DNA of 10,899 bases from WVWN01 sp964563535 (lineage in GTDB: Bacteria > RBG-13-66-14 > B26-G2 > WVWN01): NCBI GenBank assembly GCA_964563535.1, contig CAZLXP010000089.1, positions 1 through 10,899 of the forward strand, given 5' to 3'. Numbering within the stretch: the stretch's first letter is position 1; each line of letters begins with the position of its first letter. A program made the translations under genes and the position numbers. Below are positions 1-6,982 of the stretch, one piece after another. Under the pieces are notes generated by a model. That model saw only the letters and a program-made list of their open reading frames with translations, ran no database searches and was not told the origin of the DNA.

Positions 1-565
1 TGCGGGTTTTCTTCCTCTTGGCGTCCGCTTCGGCGGCTTCCGCCGCGGCCGCCGCGACCTTCCTGCGCCGCGGCACGAGCACTTCGCCGCGACGGGCCGC
101 GGCCTCATCCGGCGAAATAAGCGACTTCAACCCCTCGACGGTGGCGCCGATCACGTTGTGGGGGTTGTTCGAACCCAACGACTTCGTCAAAATGTTCTGT
201 ACGCCGGCCAGCTCCATGAGGGCGCGGATGGGGCCGCCGGCGATAACGCCGGTGCCCGGCGCCGCGGGTTTAAGCAAGATTCGGGCCGCGCCTTTTTTCA
301 CCAATACTTCGTGAGGTATCGTGCCGGCCACGATGGGGAACGAGAACAAGTTTTTCTTGGCCGCCTCGACGCCTTTGCGCACCGCTTCCGCGACCTCGTT
401 GGCCTTCCCCAGCGCCACGCCGACGCGGCCGGCGCCGTCGCCCACGACCACCAAGGCGTTGAAGCCGAACCGGCGGCCGCCCTTAACCACCTTGGCAACG
501 CGGTTTATGGTCACGACGCGGTCCTGAAAAAGTTGTTCCTCGTCGGCGTCTCTTCTTCTGTTCAT
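1..565 (-). CDS. rpsE: 30S ribosomal protein S5, 3' end cut by window
   Basis: S5 is a 30S protein at the decoding region involved in translational fidelity. The frame begins at ATG 565 (MNRRRDADEEQLFQDR), preceded by a GGAG Shine-Dalgarno 4 nt upstream. The N-terminal RNA-binding part reads RVVTINRVAKVVKGGRRFGF, followed by the GDGAGRVGVALGKANEV segment and the C-terminal domain with GGPIRALMELAGVQ and NPHNVIGATVEGL. The S5 core should end near residue 165. The frame continues past it with an Ala/Glu/Lys/Arg-rich tail (about residues 166-188) and is still open at base 2, so the stop lies outside the window. It follows rplR with a 21-nt gap, the normal spc order. Identity is certain; the tail is unusual but is the direct in-frame continuation. 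Confidence 0.96.
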   Translation of the reverse strand, partial: MNRRRDADEEQLFQDRVVTINRVAKVVKGGRRFGFNALVVVGDGAGRVGVALGKANEVAEAVRKGVEAAKKNLFSFPIVAGTIPHEVLVKKGAARILLKPAAPGTGVIAGGPIRALMELAGVQNILTKSLGSNNPHNVIGATVEGLKSLISPDEAAARRGEVLVPRRRKVAAAAAEAAEADAKRKKTR

Positions 566-586
566 ATCACTCCGGCGTAGATAACG

Positions 587-967
587 TTAAAACCGTAAGC
601 CGCCCTTGCGCGCGCCGTCGGCCAGCGCCTTTACGCGGCCGTGATACTTGTAGCCGCCGCGGTCGAAAACGACGTCGGCAATGCCCAGCGCCGTCGCCTT
701 GCGGGCGAACGCCTCGCCCACCGCCTCGGCGCCGCCGACGTTGCCGCCGTCTACCTTGCCGCGCAACTCCGGGTCCACGCTCGATGCGGCTACCAGCGTC
801 CGGCGCGCGGTATCGTCTATGGCCTGGGCGTAAATGTGCCTGAGGCTGCGGAAGACGCAGACCCGCGGCCGTCCCGCGGTGCCGCCCACTTTGCGGCGAA
901 CGCGGCCGTGGCGTCGCGCGCGCCGGGATATCTTCTTGCCGGGTTGAATCGTAGCGCTCAATTTCAC
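587..967 (-). CDS. rplR: 50S ribosomal protein L18
   Basis: L18 binds 5S rRNA together with L5 in the central protuberance of the 50S subunit. The protein is 126 residues, close to the usual length of about 120. Its basic N-terminus contains ISRRARRHGRVRRKVGGTAG, followed by the typical RPRVCVFRSLRHIYAQAIDD segment, and it ends with the L18 signature VVFDRGGYKYHGRVKALADG. The start is GTG at 967, which overlaps the rplF stop in a GTGA arrangement (4 nt), indicating translational coupling. The TAA stop at 587-589 is followed by 21 nt before rpsE. Nothing is missing from the family core. Confidence 0.97.
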   Translation of the reverse strand: MKLSATIQPGKKISRRARRHGRVRRKVGGTAGRPRVCVFRSLRHIYAQAIDDTARRTLVAASSVDPELRGKVDGGNVGGAEAVGEAFARKATALGIADVVFDRGGYKYHGRVKALADGARKGGLRF

Positions 968-1521
968 GCCCCGGGGCCTAAGCCGCCCAAGGCGGCTTTG
1001 CGCACCTTGCGGCGGATTTTCTCGTTTTTGTACCTGATGCCTTTGCCCTTATACGGCTCGGGCGGCCGCAGCAACCTTATCTGGGCGGCGCAATGGCCCA
1101 CGAGCTCTTTGTCTATTCCGCGGATTACCACCGCTTGCGGCGACGGGACTTCTATGGCGATGCCTTCGGGCGGCTGGTAGACCACGGGCCGCGAGAAACC
1201 GAGGGAAAGTTTCAGCGCTCTGCCCTGGAGTTCGGCCCGGTAGCCGACGCCCACGATCTCGAGTTCTTTGGCGAACCCGCGCGAGACACCCTCCACCATG
1301 TTGGCGACCAGCGTGCGCGAAAGGCCCCACAGCGCCCGGCCTACCCGCGTGTTCTCCGCGGGGTTTAGGGACACCCGGCCCTCGGCTACCGCCAAGGTTA
1401 CCGCCGGGTTAAGGACCCGTCTAAGTTCGCCGTTCGGCCCCGTAACTTTTACGGTCCGCCCCTCGACGCTGACGTCGACTTTTTCGGGCAACGGGATGGG
1501 CTTTTTTCCTACGCGAGACAT
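964..1521 (-). CDS. rplF: 50S ribosomal protein L6
   Basis: L6 lies near the sarcin-ricin loop and the GTPase-associated region of the 50S subunit. The 185-residue protein starts MSRVGKKPIPLPEKVDVSVE and has the two repeated L6 domains: the first with VTGPNGELRRVLNP, the second starting around YRAELQGRALKLSLGFSRPV. The conserved motif GIDKELVGHCAAQIR is followed by the C-terminal PPEPYKGKGIRYKNEKIRRK. ATG at 1521 is 15 nt after the rpsH stop; a weak GGAA lies about 10 nt upstream. Its TGA overlaps the GTG of rplR. Length and motifs are standard. Confidence 0.98.
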   Translation of the reverse strand: MSRVGKKPIPLPEKVDVSVEGRTVKVTGPNGELRRVLNPAVTLAVAEGRVSLNPAENTRVGRALWGLSRTLVANMVEGVSRGFAKELEIVGVGYRAELQGRALKLSLGFSRPVVYQPPEGIAIEVPSPQAVVIRGIDKELVGHCAAQIRLLRPPEPYKGKGIRYKNEKIRRKVRKAALGGLGPGA

Positions 1522-1536
1522 ATCAAAGCGTTCCGG

Positions 1537-1935
1537 TTACCAGGCTTTCAAAAGCACTTCGCCGCCGATGCCGCGCTTGCGGCACTCGCGGTCGGTCAAT
1601 ATACCCTGCGACGTCGCGAGGACCGCGACGCCCAACCCGCCGATGACGCGGGGGAGCTTATCCCGGGGGGCGTAAACCCTCCGCCCGGGTTTGGAAACCC
1701 GTTCGATGCGCCGGAGTACGCTCGCCTTGCCGGGGCCGTACTTCAAATAAACGCGGAGGATGGGCGCCGGCTTCTCGTCGATCACGCGGTAATTCGCGAT
1801 GAACCCCTCCTCCTTAAGGATCTTGACTATCTCCTCTTTAATCTTGGAGTGAGGGGCGTCGGCCTTCTCGTGGCCGGCGCGGAGCGCGTTCCGGATTCGC
1901 GTCAGCAAATCCGCTACGGGGTCGGTCATTACCAT
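1537..1935 (-). CDS. rpsH: 30S ribosomal protein S8
   Basis: S8 is a primary 16S rRNA-binding protein of the 30S platform; in some bacteria it also represses the spc operon. The 132-residue protein has the N-terminal DPVADLLTRIRNALRAGHEK segment and the C-terminal S8 signature ATSQGILTDRECRKRGIGGE followed by VLLKAW. The first ATG (1935) is preferred over the ATG two codons later (1929), because the AGAGG Shine-Dalgarno lies 9 nt before the first and 15 nt before the second. A 51-nt gap separates it from rpsN, one of the larger gaps in the operon; I see no hairpin or promoter there that I would defend. Confidence 0.97.
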   Translation of the reverse strand: MVMTDPVADLLTRIRNALRAGHEKADAPHSKIKEEIVKILKEEGFIANYRVIDEKPAPILRVYLKYGPGKASVLRRIERVSKPGRRVYAPRDKLPRVIGGLGVAVLATSQGILTDRECRKRGIGGEVLLKAW

Positions 1936-1986
1936 CTGGCAGAACCTCTTAGCGGCACGATGTTCGCCCGGGCCGCCGGCTTCGCC

Positions 1987-2172
1987 TTACCAACTAGCCT
2001 TGATCACGCCCGGGATTTCACCCTTGAGGGCGAGGGCGCGGAAGCAGATCCGACACATGTCGAACTTCCGCAGGTAAGCCCGCGAGCGCCCACACAACGG
2101 ACAACGGTTATACCGTCTAACGCCGAACCTGGGGGTCCGTTTGGCCTTCGCTATCCAACTCTTTTTCGCCAT
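1987..2172 (-). CDS. rpsN: 30S ribosomal protein S14, zinc-binding (C+) type
   Basis: S14 binds 16S rRNA in the head of the 30S subunit. At 61 residues this is the short type-Z form. It carries two CxxC pairs, Cys24-x2-Cys27 (CPLCGRSR) and Cys40-x2-Cys43 (CRIC), predicted to bind one zinc ion; the longer zinc-free form of about 100 residues lacks them. The C-terminus ALALKGEIPGVIKASW is typical. ATG at 2172 is 10 nt after the rplE stop and the TAA is at 1987-1989. Having only this form in the operon ties S14 to zinc supply, unless a zinc-free paralogue exists elsewhere in the genome. Confidence 0.98.
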   Translation of the reverse strand: MAKKSWIAKAKRTPRFGVRRYNRCPLCGRSRAYLRKFDMCRICFRALALKGEIPGVIKASW

Positions 2173-2182
2173 AAGTCGTTTC

Positions 2183-2743
2183 TCAGCGCCGGGCCCGGGG
2201 CCGACCGAACGGCATCCCCAGCGCCGTCAGCAATTGCCGCGCCTCCTCGTCGGTTCGGGCGGAGGTCGCGATCGTAACGTTCATGCCGGTTATCTTGACG
2301 ACTTTGTCGTAGTCGACCTCGGGAAATATGATCTGCTCGGTGACGCCCAGCGTATAATTGCCGTGGCCGTCGAAGCTCTCGGGGTCGAGGCCGCGGAAGT
2401 CGCGGACCCGCGGCAGCGCGAAACTTATCAACCGGTCGAGGAACTCGTACATCCGATCGCGGCGCAACGTCACCCGCACGCCGGATGGCATGCCGGCCCT
2501 AATTTTGAAGTTCGCCACCGAACGCTTGGCGCGGCTCACCACCGGCCGCTGGCCGGTTACGGCCGCGACCTCTTCGACCGCGGCGTCGAAAACCTTTATG
2601 TCGTCGTGGTACCGTCCCAGGCCCGAGTTTACCGCGATCCTGACGAGGCGCGGCACTTCGTACCGGTTACGGTAGCCGCGCTCGGACATCATGGCCGGCA
2701 CGACTTCGTCTTCGTACCTCTTCTTTAAACGGGGCTTAATCAC
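2183..2743 (-). CDS. rplE: 50S ribosomal protein L5
   Basis: L5 binds 5S rRNA and forms part of the inter-subunit bridge in the central protuberance. I choose GTG 2743 (VIKPRLKKRYEDEVVPAMM) as the start, giving 186 residues, close to the family's usual 180. The open frame runs further upstream into rplX, but that extra N-terminus is out-of-frame rplX coding sequence with no L5 similarity. Recognisable parts are RLVRIAVNSGLGRY, a TGQRPVVSRAKRSVANFKIR stretch, the GMPSGVRVTLRRDRMYEFLDR segment, and a C-terminal PEVDYDKVVKITGMNVTIAT. The gap after rplX is 17 nt. The stop at 2183 is 10 nt before rpsN. Confidence 0.96.
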   Translation of the reverse strand: MIKPRLKKRYEDEVVPAMMSERGYRNRYEVPRLVRIAVNSGLGRYHDDIKVFDAAVEEVAAVTGQRPVVSRAKRSVANFKIRAGMPSGVRVTLRRDRMYEFLDRLISFALPRVRDFRGLDPESFDGHGNYTLGVTEQIIFPEVDYDKVVKITGMNVTIATSARTDEEARQLLTALGMPFGRPRARR

Positions 2744-2760
2744 GGTTCGCGCCGCGTTCC

Positions 2761-3114
2761 CTAGCGTTCGACCACCTCGCCGCATTTCCGGCACACCCGC
2801 ACCTTGGTGCCGTCGGCCAGCGTCGTGTTGCCGATGCGGGTGGGTTGCCGGCACTTGGGACATATCAATATCACGTTCGAGACGTGGACCGAGGCTTCCA
2901 GCTGGTGAATGCCGCCGGCGCGGTCCTCGCGCGTCCGCTTGGCGTGCTTCTTGACGAAATTGACGCCTTCGACGATGAGCCTCCCCTTTTCCCGTATCAC
3001 CCGTAAAACCTTGCCGGTCTTGCCCAAATCTTTGCCGGCTATGACCTTGACGGTGTCGCCCTTTCTCAGCCGGATGCGCGCGCTTTTGCGGTCCTTCTCC
3101 TTCGGGACGGCCAT
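2761..3114 (-). CDS. rplX: 50S ribosomal protein L24 with C-terminal zinc ribbon
   Basis: L24 is an early-assembly 50S protein near the exit of the peptide tunnel. The 117-residue protein has the N-terminal KOW motif (IRLRKGDTVKVIAGKDLGKT) followed by the loop NFVKKHAKRTREDRAGGIHQ. Residues 85-111 carry two CxxC pairs (Cys85/Cys88 and Cys108/Cys111), the zinc-ribbon version of L24. ATG 3114 lies 4 nt after the rplN TAA, a spacing that suggests coupling. The stop is TAG at 2761-2763. Confidence 0.97.
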   Translation of the reverse strand: MAVPKEKDRKSARIRLRKGDTVKVIAGKDLGKTGKVLRVIREKGRLIVEGVNFVKKHAKRTREDRAGGIHQLEASVHVSNVILICPKCRQPTRIGNTTLADGTKVRVCRKCGEVVER

Positions 3115-3118
3115 GGCC

Positions 3119-3490
3119 TTATAACACCTCGGGGGCGAGCGATATTATTTTCATGAACCGCTTCTCGCGGAGTTCGCGGGCCACCGGGCCGAAGATACGC
3201 GTCCCGGCGGGCTCGCCTCCCTCGTTTATGACGACGCACGCGTTATCGTCGAATTTAATGTAGGACCCGTCGGTCCGCCGCGTTGGAAAGCACGTCCGCA
3301 CGACGACCGCCCGGACGACCTGGCCCTTCTTCACCGTACCCCGGGGGGAAGCGTCCTTGACGGTGGCGACGATGGTATCGCCCACCTCCGCGAAGCGCTT
3401 GGCGCCCGAGCCGGTCACGACCCTGATGCAGGAGGCCTGCTTGGCGCCGGAGTTGTCGGCCACGACCAGTCTGGAATACGGTATTATCAC
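3119..3490 (-). CDS. rplN: 50S ribosomal protein L14
   Basis: L14 contacts 16S rRNA in an inter-subunit bridge and is the first gene of the classical spc operon. Its 123 residues match the family length. The start region is IIPYSRLVVADNSGAKQASC, with the L14 signature ASPRGTVKKGQVVRAVVVRT and the C-terminal GTRIFGPVARELREKRFMKI ending ISLAPEVL. The start codon is GTG at 3490, fixed by the conserved N-terminus. It begins 19 nt after the rpsQ stop. I see no promoter in that 19-nt gap, so S10 and spc genes here are probably one transcription unit. Confidence 0.97.
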   Translation of the reverse strand: MIIPYSRLVVADNSGAKQASCIRVVTGSGAKRFAEVGDTIVATVKDASPRGTVKKGQVVRAVVVRTCFPTRRTDGSYIKFDDNACVVINEGGEPAGTRIFGPVARELREKRFMKIISLAPEVL

Positions 3491-3509
3491 TTTCGCCCTT
3501 TACGGCCCG

Positions 3510-3788
3510 TCATTTGGCGCGTTCGACGATCTCGACCAGGCGCCAGCGCTTGCGCCTGGACAACGGCCTGGTCTCCATAATGCGAACGGTATCGCCCACG
3601 CGACACTCGTTTTTTTCGTCGTGCGCCATAAAACGCTTCGACCTCTTGACCATCTTCCTGAAAACCGGGTGCTGCTTGCGCGTCTCCACCTGGACGACGA
3701 TGGACTTATCGCTCGCCTCGCTTACCACCCGGCCCTGCACCAGCTTCCGCCGGGGGCGCTCCATCCTCTCGTCTTCCGTCGCGGTCAT
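3510..3788 (-). CDS. rpsQ: 30S ribosomal protein S17
   Basis: S17 is a primary 16S rRNA-binding OB-fold protein. The 92-residue sequence includes RKLVQGRVVSEASDKSIVVQ, then VETRKQHPVFRKMVKRSKRF, and the S17 signature GDTVRIMETRPLSRRKRWRL followed by VEIVERAK. The N-terminus has about 10 acidic/polar residues before the core. ATG 3788 overlaps the rpmC stop by 4 nt (ATGA), so translation is probably coupled. TGA at 3510-3512. Confidence 0.97.
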   Translation of the reverse strand: MTATEDERMERPRRKLVQGRVVSEASDKSIVVQVETRKQHPVFRKMVKRSKRFMAHDEKNECRVGDTVRIMETRPLSRRKRWRLVEIVERAK

Positions 3789-4018
3789 CTTTTATCTCCG
3801 GCCGCAGCCACGACGGCCTCGCGCCGTTTCTCGCCGATGACGGTGAGGACCCGGGCAATGCGGCGTTTGAGCATCTTGCTCCGGTTGTTGTCCTCCTCTT
3901 TGCGGGTGGCGATGTTGGTCCGAATCTCCAACATCTCCTTTTTGGCGTCCCGGAGCGAGATCTCGAGTTCCTCTACGGTCTTATGGCGCAGCTCTTCTCT
4001 TTCCTTCTTCAGCGCCAC
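3785..4018 (-). CDS. rpmC: 50S ribosomal protein L29
   Basis: L29 sits beside the peptide exit tunnel near L23 and contributes to docking sites for nascent-chain factors. The 77-residue protein is a helical hairpin rich in Glu, Lys and Arg (LRHKTVEELEISLRDAKKEM; then RSKMLKRRIARVLTVIGEKR), slightly longer than the usual 60-70 residues because of an Ala-rich end (EAVVAAAGDKR). The start is GTG at 4018, 2 nt after the rplP stop. The stop overlaps the rpsQ start (ATGA). Confidence 0.95.
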   Translation of the reverse strand: MALKKEREELRHKTVEELEISLRDAKKEMLEIRTNIATRKEEDNNRSKMLKRRIARVLTVIGEKRREAVVAAAGDKR

Positions 4019-4020
4019 GG

Positions 4021-4431
4021 CTATTCCTCAAGCTCAAGGTACTTCGTCTTTATGGGCAATTTATACATCGCGAGCCGCATGGCTTCGCGGGCCGTAACGG
4101 GCGGTACGCCCTCCAACTCGAACAGAACCAACCCGGGGCGGACGACCGCCACCCAGAACTCGGGCGCCCCTTTCCCTTTGCCCATCCGGGTCTCGAGCGG
4201 CTTCTTCGTCACCGGCTTATCCGGGAAGACGCGAATCCACAACTTACCCTGGCGCTTGACGTGGCGGGTTATGGCGACGCGCGCCGCCTCGATCTGGGCG
4301 GCGGAGAGCCAACACGCCTCGCGGGCCTGGAGGCCGCACGAGCCGAAATGCAGCTTATTGCCCCGCGCGGCCTTCCCGCGTCGGCGGCCCCGTTGCTGTT
4401 TGCGCCACTTGGTTCTCTTGGGCATTAACAT
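4021..4431 (-). CDS. rplP: 50S ribosomal protein L16
   Basis: L16 lies at the A-site/peptidyl-transferase side of the 50S subunit and is needed for late assembly. At 136 residues it has the standard size. It starts MLMPKRTKWRKQQRGRRRGK, has the family motifs LQAREACWLSAAQIEAARVA and RHVKRQGKLWIRVFPDKPVT, and ends with KLPIKTKYLELEE. The ATG at 4431 is used rather than the internal ATG at 4425, because many L16 proteins begin MLMPKRTK. It follows rpsC after a 27-nt gap and precedes rpmC by 2 nt. Confidence 0.98.
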   Translation of the reverse strand: MLMPKRTKWRKQQRGRRRGKAARGNKLHFGSCGLQAREACWLSAAQIEAARVAITRHVKRQGKLWIRVFPDKPVTKKPLETRMGKGKGAPEFWVAVVRPGLVLFELEGVPPVTAREAMRLAMYKLPIKTKYLELEE

Positions 4432-4458
4432 AGGTCTACGCTCCGAACGCTCGCGCCG

Positions 4459-5190
4459 TCACGGCCTCTCCCTCTCCCGGGGACCGCCCTTTTTAGGCCG
4501 GCGCCGTTTTTTCTTGGCCGGGCGGCGCGCCTGTTCCACGAAAACCTCGCGTGCGGCGACTTCCGAAGGCAGCACTTCGCCGCGGAATATCCAAACCTTC
4601 ACCCCTACGACGCCGTAGACGGTCTTCGCCTCGGCCTGGCCGTAGTCGATGTCGGCGCGAAGGGTCTGGAGGGGAACCCGGCCGTCGGAGTACCTCTCCT
4701 GGCGGGCCATCTCGGAGCCGCCGATCCGGCCCTTGACCTGGATCTTGCAGCCTTTGGCGCCGAGCTTCATCACGGTCGCCAGCGTCTTTTTCATAACGCG
4801 CCTGAAACCCATGCGGCGCTCCAACTGGGCGCCGACGTTCTCCGCCACGAGCTGGGCGTCGAGCTCAGCGTTTTCGATCTCGCGTATTTCGACGTCGAGG
4901 TCGGCGCCGGTGAGCTCCTTGAGCTCGTCCCGCAGCTGAGCGATGCGCGTGCCCTTGGTCCCGATTATCATTCCGGGGCGCGCGGTCCAAATGTGCACGA
5001 TTATGCGGTCGGTGGTCCGCTCGATGTGCACGCGGGATATGGCCGCGTTCGCCAAGTTCTCTTTAATGTACCGGCGGATGGCCAGGTCCTGATGAAGCTT
5101 GGCGGCGTAATCCCTCTTCGCGAACCAACGCGAATCCCAGTTCTTAATATAGCCGAGCCTGAAACCGATCGGGTGCGTCTTCTGTCCCAT
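4459..5190 (-). CDS. rpsC: 30S ribosomal protein S3
   Basis: S3 forms part of the mRNA entry channel of the 30S subunit. The 243-residue protein begins MGQKTHPIGFRLGYIKNWDS. It contains the KH domain with the sequence RPGMIIGTKGTRIAQLRDEL at about residues 70-90, then the C-terminal S3 domain with GRIGGSEMARQERYSDGRVP. The last ~25 residues are a very basic tail (PAKKKRRRPKKGGPRERERP), longer than the core needs. ATG 5190 is 18 nt after the rplV stop; TGA at 4459-4461. Confidence 0.98.
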   Translation of the reverse strand: MGQKTHPIGFRLGYIKNWDSRWFAKRDYAAKLHQDLAIRRYIKENLANAAISRVHIERTTDRIIVHIWTARPGMIIGTKGTRIAQLRDELKELTGADLDVEIREIENAELDAQLVAENVGAQLERRMGFRRVMKKTLATVMKLGAKGCKIQVKGRIGGSEMARQERYSDGRVPLQTLRADIDYGQAEAKTVYGVVGVKVWIFRGEVLPSEVAAREVFVEQARRPAKKKRRRPKKGGPRERERP

Positions 5191-5208
5191 AGGATTGTTC
5201 CCGCGCCG

Positions 5209-5829
5209 TTATTTCTTTTTGCGGCCGCGCGAAGTTCCGCGTTCGGTCTTGCGGTGTTCGGCCGCCCGTTTCTCGCGGGCCTCGCCGGCCCCCTTCACCT
5301 TCGCGCCGTACTTGTCCTCTTTCTTTTTAAGCCCCAAGAAACGCGGCCGCTTGGGCTTCGCGGGCGCGGCCTCCCGTTCTTCGGCCCCGGCCGGGGCCGG
5401 CTTCCGGGGTTCGACGCCCTTGGCCTCTCGCGGCTCGACCCTGCGCCGGCCCTCGCTCCGGGCCCGCGCCGCGGCCATCTCCTCCTCCGACCTCTCCGCC
5501 AGCACCACGGCGACGTGGCTCGTGCGCCGGCGGATGCGGTTGGCCCGGCCGTAGGCGCGGGGCCTCATGCGTTTGAGGGTCGGGCCGCCGTCGACGGCGA
5601 TCGACTTCAAAAATAACTTGTCGACGTCGGGCTTCTCTTCGCCCTTGTGCTCGCGGGCGTTGGCGAGCGCCGAACGCACGGCCTTGCTGATGGAAAGCGC
5701 GGCCTTCTGAGGCATGAACTTCAAAAGGTCGATCGCTTCCTGGACGTCCAACCCGCGGACGGCGTTCGCCACCAACCGCGCTTTGCGCGGCGAGAGCTTG
5801 ATCCACTTTTGCCGGGCCCTGAACTCCAT
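5209..5829 (-). CDS. rplV: 50S ribosomal protein L22 with long charged C-terminal extension
   Basis: L22 lines the peptide exit tunnel with a beta hairpin. The L22 core occupies about residues 1-118: ARQKWIKLSPRKARLVANAV, the DLLKFMPQKAALSISKAVRS region, the hairpin FLKSIAVDGGPTLKRMRPRA, and YGRANRIRRRTSHVAVVLAE. After the core, about 88 residues (119-206) are low-complexity and rich in Arg, Lys, Glu, Ala and Pro, ending RGRKKK. Standard L22 is about 110 residues, so the extension nearly doubles the protein. It is in frame and ends only 18 nt before rpsC. The extension is probably disordered on the ribosome surface (inference). Confidence 0.96.
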   Translation of the reverse strand: MEFRARQKWIKLSPRKARLVANAVRGLDVQEAIDLLKFMPQKAALSISKAVRSALANAREHKGEEKPDVDKLFLKSIAVDGGPTLKRMRPRAYGRANRIRRRTSHVAVVLAERSEEEMAAARARSEGRRRVEPREAKGVEPRKPAPAGAEEREAAPAKPKRPRFLGLKKKEDKYGAKVKGAGEAREKRAAEHRKTERGTSRGRKKK

Positions 5830-5831
5830 CT

Positions 5832-6116
5832 TTACTTAAGGCGCGTGGCCTTACCGGTCGGGCCGCCGTGGGAGCGGAAAATTTTCGTCGGCGCGAACTC
5901 GCCGAGTTTGTGGCCCACCATGTCCTCCGTAACGTAGACCGGGACGAATTTCCGGCCGTTGTGGACCGCGACGGTATGGCCCACGAATTCGGGCGGAACG
6001 GTACTACGGCGGGCCCACGTCTTGATGACGACCTTCTCGCCCGACGCGTCGACCCTCTTGACTTTCGCCATGAGCTTGGGGTCAACGTACGGTCCTTTTT
6101 TCGTCGATCGCGCCAA
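5832..6116 (-). CDS. rpsS: 30S ribosomal protein S19, TTG start
   Basis: S19 is in the 30S head and contacts S13 and the P-site tRNA region. The 94-residue protein reads ARSTKKGPYVDPKLMAKVKR at its N-terminus and carries the signature VPPEFVGHTVAVHNGRKFVP, followed by EDMVGHKLGEFAPTKIF and RSHGGPTGKATRLK. The start codon is TTG at 6116. It is supported by the conserved ARSTKKGP sequence directly after it and by GGGGAG with a 5-nt spacer upstream. It lies 31 nt after rplB and 2 nt before rplV. Confidence 0.97.
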   Translation of the reverse strand: MARSTKKGPYVDPKLMAKVKRVDASGEKVVIKTWARRSTVPPEFVGHTVAVHNGRKFVPVYVTEDMVGHKLGEFAPTKIFRSHGGPTGKATRLK

Positions 6117-6147
6117 ACTTTCTCCCCGGCTGCTCGAGCCGACGCGG

Positions 6148-6972
6148 TTACTTCTTCCGGCGGCTCACGATGTATTGGTCGGATTGTTTCTTTTTTCGGG
6201 TGCGGGCACCTTTGGTCAGCCATCCCCAGGGCGACTGCGGTTGGTTGCCGCCCTTGGACTTACCCTCGCCGCCGCCGTGGGGGTGGTCGTTGGGGTTCAT
6301 GGCTATGCCGCGCACCGTCGGCCGGATGCCCATATGGCGCTTGCGGCCGGCCTTGCCCAGTTTGACGTTGACGTGGTCGGCGTTGCCGATCCCGCCTACC
6401 GTCGCGCGGCACGCGAGCGAAAACAGCCTGACCTCGCCGGAGGGCAACCGCACGTGGCCGACGTTGCTCTCTTTGGCGAGCAGCGTACAGTACGTGCCCG
6501 CGGCCCGCGCGATTTGAGCCCCCTTGCCCGGTTTCAGCTCCAGGCACGAGACCACCGTGCCCGCCGGGATGTTGCGGAGCGGCATGGCATTGCCGGCCTT
6601 CACTTCCGCGCCGGCGCCCGCGTTCACGGCGTCGCCGACCTTCAGGCCCTGGTTGGCGATGACGTACCGCTTATCGCCGTCGGCGTATACCACCAGCGCG
6701 ACGTCGGCGGAGCGGTTGGGGTCGTACTCGAGCGCCGCGACCCGGCCCGGCACGCCGTCCTTAGCCCGCTTGACGTCGACGAGGCGGACCTTGCGCCGGC
6801 TGCCGCCGCCGCGATGCCGGACCGCAATACGGCCCTGGCCGTCGCGGCCGGCGCGTTGCTTCTTGGCCCGGAGGAGCTTCTTCTCCGGCTTCTTGTCGGC
6901 AAGCCCCTCGAACGATTGCATGGTCATGAAGCGGCGGCCGGCGGAGGTTGGTTTATACTTTTTCAGAGCCAT
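6148..6972 (-). CDS. rplB: 50S ribosomal protein L2
   Basis: L2 is a primary 23S rRNA-binding protein needed for subunit association and peptidyl-transferase activity. The 274-residue length is standard. Visible parts are the N-terminal KKYKPTSAGRRFMTMQSFEG, the GRIAVRHRGGGSRRKVRLVD segment, the IPAGTVVSCLELKPGKGAQI domain, and the C-terminal signature MNPNDHPHGGGEGKSKGGNQ. His230 in HPHGGG corresponds to the conserved His229 of the E. coli protein. ATG at 6972 is 10 nt after the rplW stop without a strong Shine-Dalgarno, so coupling with rplW is likely. Confidence 0.98.
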   Translation of the reverse strand: MALKKYKPTSAGRRFMTMQSFEGLADKKPEKKLLRAKKQRAGRDGQGRIAVRHRGGGSRRKVRLVDVKRAKDGVPGRVAALEYDPNRSADVALVVYADGDKRYVIANQGLKVGDAVNAGAGAEVKAGNAMPLRNIPAGTVVSCLELKPGKGAQIARAAGTYCTLLAKESNVGHVRLPSGEVRLFSLACRATVGGIGNADHVNVKLGKAGRKRHMGIRPTVRGIAMNPNDHPHGGGEGKSKGGNQPQSPWGWLTKGARTRKKKQSDQYIVSRRKK

Positions 6973-6982
6973 ATTGCCACGA

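Noticed and set aside
2744..2863. Longer upstream start for rplE (40 more residues)
   Set aside because: The extra part overlaps rplX out of frame; the L5 N-terminus starts at GTG 2743.
3491..3509. Separate promoter or terminator between rpsQ and rplN (classical S10/spc boundary)
   Set aside because: The gap is only 19 nt with no hairpin or -35/-10 pair visible, so a break in transcription is not supported.
5327..6223. Minus-strand open frame of 298 codons overlapping rplV and rpsS in another frame
   Set aside because: The sequence is Arg/Pro/Gly-rich out-of-frame translation of rpsS and rplV.
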